A DNA stretch of 64,000 bases, from NCBI GenBank assembly GCA_937877655.1, contig CALFJC010000096.1, forward strand, positions 6,118-70,117. Reading direction: 5' to 3'. Below are positions 61,429 to 64,000 of this stretch, one piece after another. Every line of letters starts with the position of its first letter. The first letter of the stretch is position 1. A program made the translations under genes and the position numbers. This DNA comes from an uncultured Selenomonadales bacterium. Its GTDB lineage: Bacteria > Bacillota > Negativicutes > Selenomonadales > Selenomonadaceae. Below the pieces are notes generated by a model. That model was given only the letters and a program-made list of their open reading frames with translations. It searched no databases and was not told where the DNA came from.

Positions 61429-62430
61429 TTAGCCGACGGCTCCGATTTGATTAACCGACGTATCAAGCATTGTGTCTTGAGTTTGAACAGCTTTTGCATT
61501 TGCTTCGTACATTCTGTGATTGTGAATAAGCTCAACCATCTCGGAAACAATCGCAGTATTGGATTTTTCCAGCGAACCTTGCAAAATTTCTCCCGACGCG
61601 GGGCGCGGTTGAAGATCGGGATTCATTATTCGTTCCGAAATATTATTTTCGACGCCCTGCGCGACAGGTTCATTGCCTTCGTTATCATTTACGAGATAAT
61701 AAAGGTTATCGCCCTGTTTTTGAGTGGCAAGACGATTTCCGAACTCGACGAATTGAATTTGTGCGAGTGTTTGTTGATTATCCATGTCGCCGACGGCACT
61801 CCAACGATTTATTTCGACATCAAGCCGCGTTTCTGTGCCGGGAATTGAAATTGTTCCGTTGCCGGTTATCACAACCCGCGAATCGGGAACATTTCCCGGA
61901 ATTCTAATCGGATTTCCCTGCGTATCGAGCAAATTGTAGCCGCGAATGTCTTGAATGTAGCCTTGAGTGTTTTTAAAAAAAGCTCCGTTGCGAGTATAGC
62001 GGACGCCTTCGGGAGTTTGAACGGCAAAAAAGCCGTCGCCGACAATCGCAAGGTCAAAAGCGTTGCCCGTCGATTCAAGCGCGCCTTGTTCGTAATTAAC
62101 GGCTATTTCATCGATATAATCGCCCAAACCGAGCTCGCCGATATTCGGTTTGTAAAAAGGATTCGCGCTGAAACCTTTTATTTGAGTGACATCCTTTTTC
62201 GACGTGCCCAAATCAGTCAACGTGCCGAAAGGTGCTCCGCCGACGCCCAAAATGCCGCCTTCGTTGAAATCGTTGACGCGCTTAATCAGCATTGCGTGAA
62301 ATTCTTTGTGAACAGCCAAATCTCGTTTATAACCTGTCGTTGCGGCGTTGGCAATGTTGCTTGCGATAACGTCTGTGCGTTTTTGTTCGCTGATCATGCC
62401 TGTTGCCGCCGTATAAAGTCCGCGCCACAT
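61429..62430 (-). CDS. Flagellar basal-body rod protein, FlgF/FlgG family
   Basis: A 333-residue rod/hook protein of the flagellar axial family. The N-terminal MWRGLYTAATGMISEQKRTDVIASNIAN matches the flg_bb_rod motif, and the C-terminal EMVELIHNHRMYEANAKAVQTQDTMLD is the matching coiled-coil end; the middle (AIVGDGFFAVQTPEGVRYTRNG) is the D1/FlaE-like core. It would be exported by the flagellar type III system to form the proximal or distal rod. FlgF and FlgG cannot be separated by eye. No other flagellar gene is in the window. Confidence 0.9.
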   Translation of the reverse strand: MWRGLYTAATGMISEQKRTDVIASNIANAATTGYKRDLAVHKEFHAMLIKRVNDFNEGGILGVGGAPFGTLTDLGTSKKDVTQIKGFSANPFYKPNIGELGLGDYIDEIAVNYEQGALESTGNAFDLAIVGDGFFAVQTPEGVRYTRNGAFFKNTQGYIQDIRGYNLLDTQGNPIRIPGNVPDSRVVITGNGTISIPGTETRLDVEINRWSAVGDMDNQQTLAQIQFVEFGNRLATQKQGDNLYYLVNDNEGNEPVAQGVENNISERIMNPDLQPRPASGEILQGSLEKSNTAIVSEMVELIHNHRMYEANAKAVQTQDTMLDTSVNQIGAVG

Positions 62431-62467
62431 TTTTTATCACTCTCCCATTGAAATTTCTTTAGTTTGC

Positions 62468-62971
62468 TTAGACGCCGCCAATCTTGGTATAAATCATGCC
62501 GCTTTTACCTCGCGTGGAGGACATAAGCGAGACGGATTTAACTTCCATTTCGCCGTTTGGAGGATTTTTTATAAGTTCTTCGATACTTCCATTGAATTCT
62601 GCTCTGCGAACTAAGGTTATATGCGGCGAAAATCTTTTTCTGTCGTATGGAATATTATTTTCAGCCAAAGTTCTGCGCAGTCGGCGAACATAATTTGAAA
62701 GTGCAACGTTTTCCGAAATTCCAGCCCAATAAATATCTCTGAAAGTTCCAATTCCGTCAAGACTTATGGAAAATGGGGCGAAAGAAACAGAATTCATGGC
62801 TTCCAAGACAGAATTAGGATTTCCGTACTCTCCAATGAACGCTAAAGTCAAGTGAAGATTCTGTGCGGGTGTGAAATTACCGCGCACACCCAAAACTTTC
62901 CATTCCGATTGTAATTTTGTCAGTGCTTGTAAAATTTCTTCGTCAAATTCTATTGCAACAAACAGCCGCAT
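62468..62971 (-). CDS. thpR: RNA 2',3'-cyclic phosphodiesterase
   Basis: A 167-residue 2H phosphoesterase (ThpR/LigT). The two HxTx motifs are HLTLAFIG and HITLVRR. The start MRLFVAIEF at 62971 has a GAGG site; a longer in-frame start lacks one. It lies between the flagellar gene and pyrF, on the opposite strand to pyrF. Confidence 0.9.
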   Translation of the reverse strand: MRLFVAIEFDEEILQALTKLQSEWKVLGVRGNFTPAQNLHLTLAFIGEYGNPNSVLEAMNSVSFAPFSISLDGIGTFRDIYWAGISENVALSNYVRRLRRTLAENNIPYDRKRFSPHITLVRRAEFNGSIEELIKNPPNGEMEVKSVSLMSSTRGKSGMIYTKIGGV

Positions 62972-63070
62972 GACATCATTCCTCTGCAATTTATTTGAAA
63001 TCACTCTGCGCAGGATTTTAAGGCTTTATACAGAATTTTTCAAGGAAATATTTTCGCGGGAGGTTTAAAA

Positions 63071-63823
63071 ATGGCGGATGAACGATTGATAGTAGCTTTG
63101 GACTTTCACACGGCGGACGAAGTAAAAAATCTCGTCAAAACTTTGGGCGACAGCGTGAATTTTTACAAAGTTGGTATGGAACTTTTCTATTCGGCGGGCG
63201 CGGGCGTGGTTGAGTGGCTTAAGTCGCAGGATAAAAAGATTTTTTTGGATTTGAAACTGCATGACATACCGAATACGGTTGCGGGCGGCTTGTGTTCGCT
63301 GATGAATCTCGGCGCGAACATTTTAAATGTCCATGCGGCGGGCGGATTTACGATGATGAAGACGGCGGCGTCGGCTCTTCATAAAGAATCTGAACTTCGC
63401 GGCGTCGAATGTCCGAAATTGATAGCAATAACGGTTTTGACGAGCATAAATCAGGCGGAATGGTGCGGCGCGTTGAAAATCTCGGAGCAGGTTGTGGAAT
63501 TTGCGAAGTTAGCGCAGGCGGCGGGGCTTGACGGCGTAGTTTCTTCGCCGCAAGAGGCAAAATTGATTCGCGAGGCTTGCGGAAAGGAATTTTTAATCGT
63601 GACGCCGGGCATAAGACCTGCGGGAGCCGCCATTAACGACCAACAGAGAATTTCGACACCGCGAGCGGCACTTTTAAACGGCGCGACACATTTAGTTATC
63701 GGGCGACCGATTAGATCGGCTGAAAATCCTCGCGAAGCGGCTTTAAAAATTTTAGCGGAGATGGAAGAAGTTGCCCCCCCTTTGTCAAAGCGTGGGCACG
63801 CGGAACCGACTGTTTCTGCTTGA
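63071..63823 (+). CDS. pyrF: Orotidine 5'-phosphate decarboxylase
   Basis: A 250-residue enzyme for the last step of UMP synthesis. The catalytic Asp-Lys-Asp tetrad region is FLDLKLHDIPNTV (Asp60, Lys62, Asp65); VTPGIRPAG and VIGRPIRSA form the phosphate-binding loops. ATG 63071 has a GGGAGG site. The last ~12 residues (PPLSKRGHAEPTVSA) go beyond the usual family end, over a CCCCCC run and into non-conserved sequence. No other pyr gene is adjacent. Confidence 0.95.
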   Translation: MADERLIVALDFHTADEVKNLVKTLGDSVNFYKVGMELFYSAGAGVVEWLKSQDKKIFLDLKLHDIPNTVAGGLCSLMNLGANILNVHAAGGFTMMKTAASALHKESELRGVECPKLIAITVLTSINQAEWCGALKISEQVVEFAKLAQAAGLDGVVSSPQEAKLIREACGKEFLIVTPGIRPAGAAINDQQRISTPRAALLNGATHLVIGRPIRSAENPREAALKILAEMEEVAPPLSKRGHAEPTVSA

Positions 63824-63867
63824 GTTCGCTCCTTCGATTAGGTTAATCATAAATTTTATGTATTAAA

Positions 63868-63899
63868 CTTCTTTTCTTTGCTTGCCCAAAGAAAAGAAG
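63868..63899. repeat. Perfect 13-bp hairpin in repeat-like tail
   Basis: CTTCTTTTCTTTG, six-base loop, CAAAGAAAAGAAG. The following AAGCAAAAGAAAAGGCACC segment belongs with it. Similar purine/pyrimidine hairpins occur as dispersed repeats in many bacterial genomes. Between 63824 and the window end I see no gene. Confidence 0.65.
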
Positions 63900-64000
63900 C
63901 AAAAGAAAAGGCACCTCGCAGGGGCGTCCGATACTCGCTCGTCGAAGTAGCAAATAACCCTTGCCGTGTGTGCCGGCAATAGAAACATCCTGTTTCTGTT

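Overview
The window reads as a chromosomal stretch of an anaerobic, flagellated, fermentative Firmicute, most likely of the class Negativicutes (Selenomonas-like). I infer this from several PTS sugar systems, ATP-type PEP carboxykinase, a rubredoxin/rubrerythrin fusion, [NiFe]-hydrogenase and nickel-pincer maturation genes, a flagellar rod protein, Firmicute-type Shine-Dalgarno sites and large RTX-type secreted proteins. No rRNA or tRNA gene was found. The taxonomic call is inference only.

Layout. 1-5,160: a truncated RTX gene, signal peptidase I, and hisH-mcrB-mcrC on the minus strand. 5,264-9,760: a membrane-anchored spermidine-synthase-like protein, then an RTX protein with a CAP domain. 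9,868-11,551: tsf and rpsB. 11,912-16,282: an alpha-glucoside PTS permease, an RpiR regulator and a family-4 6-phospho-alpha-glucosidase. 16,483-16,910: RNase P RNA carrying an inserted palindromic repeat. 17,087-22,081: NlpC/P60 hydrolase, pncB, two tandem DUF5672-like genes and a cupin. 22,164-33,805: a nitrogen-assimilation block (P-II, AmtB, three-gene glutamate synthase, glutamine synthetase), interrupted by two double-glycine-leader small proteins (one leader is fused to an IF-1 body) and a Tat-exported esterase. 34,135-38,958: a GIY-YIG nuclease and a fructose PTS operon. 39,190-46,912: an RTX 5' remnant and two RTX metallopeptidases. 47,044-51,296: larC, a STAS-kinase fusion and pckA. 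51,527-57,803: a broken HNH nuclease, rnz, hypCDE and a PRD antiterminator. 57,858-63,823: a flavin reductase/rubredoxin/rubrerythrin fusion, a radical SAM gene, glnQ, a flagellar rod gene, thpR and pyrF.

Three themes cut across genes. (1) A heptad-based (AATTAGG)n family of single arms and palindromes occurs about a dozen times: between genes, inside the P12 position of rnpB, in frame inside hisH, and at the 3' ends of hypC, hypD and three RTX genes, where it supplies the last residues and the stop codon. (2) 5' cassettes (promoter, RBS, N-terminal leader) have been duplicated and left as remnants or joined to new cargo: the double-glycine leader pair at 29.2-30.0 kb, the RTX 5' remnant at 39.2 kb and the hypE 5' remnant at 54.5 kb. 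(3) glnA and amtB (and less clearly the glutamate synthase operon) share a near-consensus promoter with a TGTA-N8-TACA palindrome just upstream, matching the known site architecture of the CRP-family nitrogen regulator NtcA.

The most unusual locus is 29,240-29,971: two small genes with an almost identical 144-bp promoter/leader cassette ending in a bacteriocin-type double-glycine site, one followed by an unknown 76-residue cargo and the other by a nearly complete translation initiation factor IF-1.
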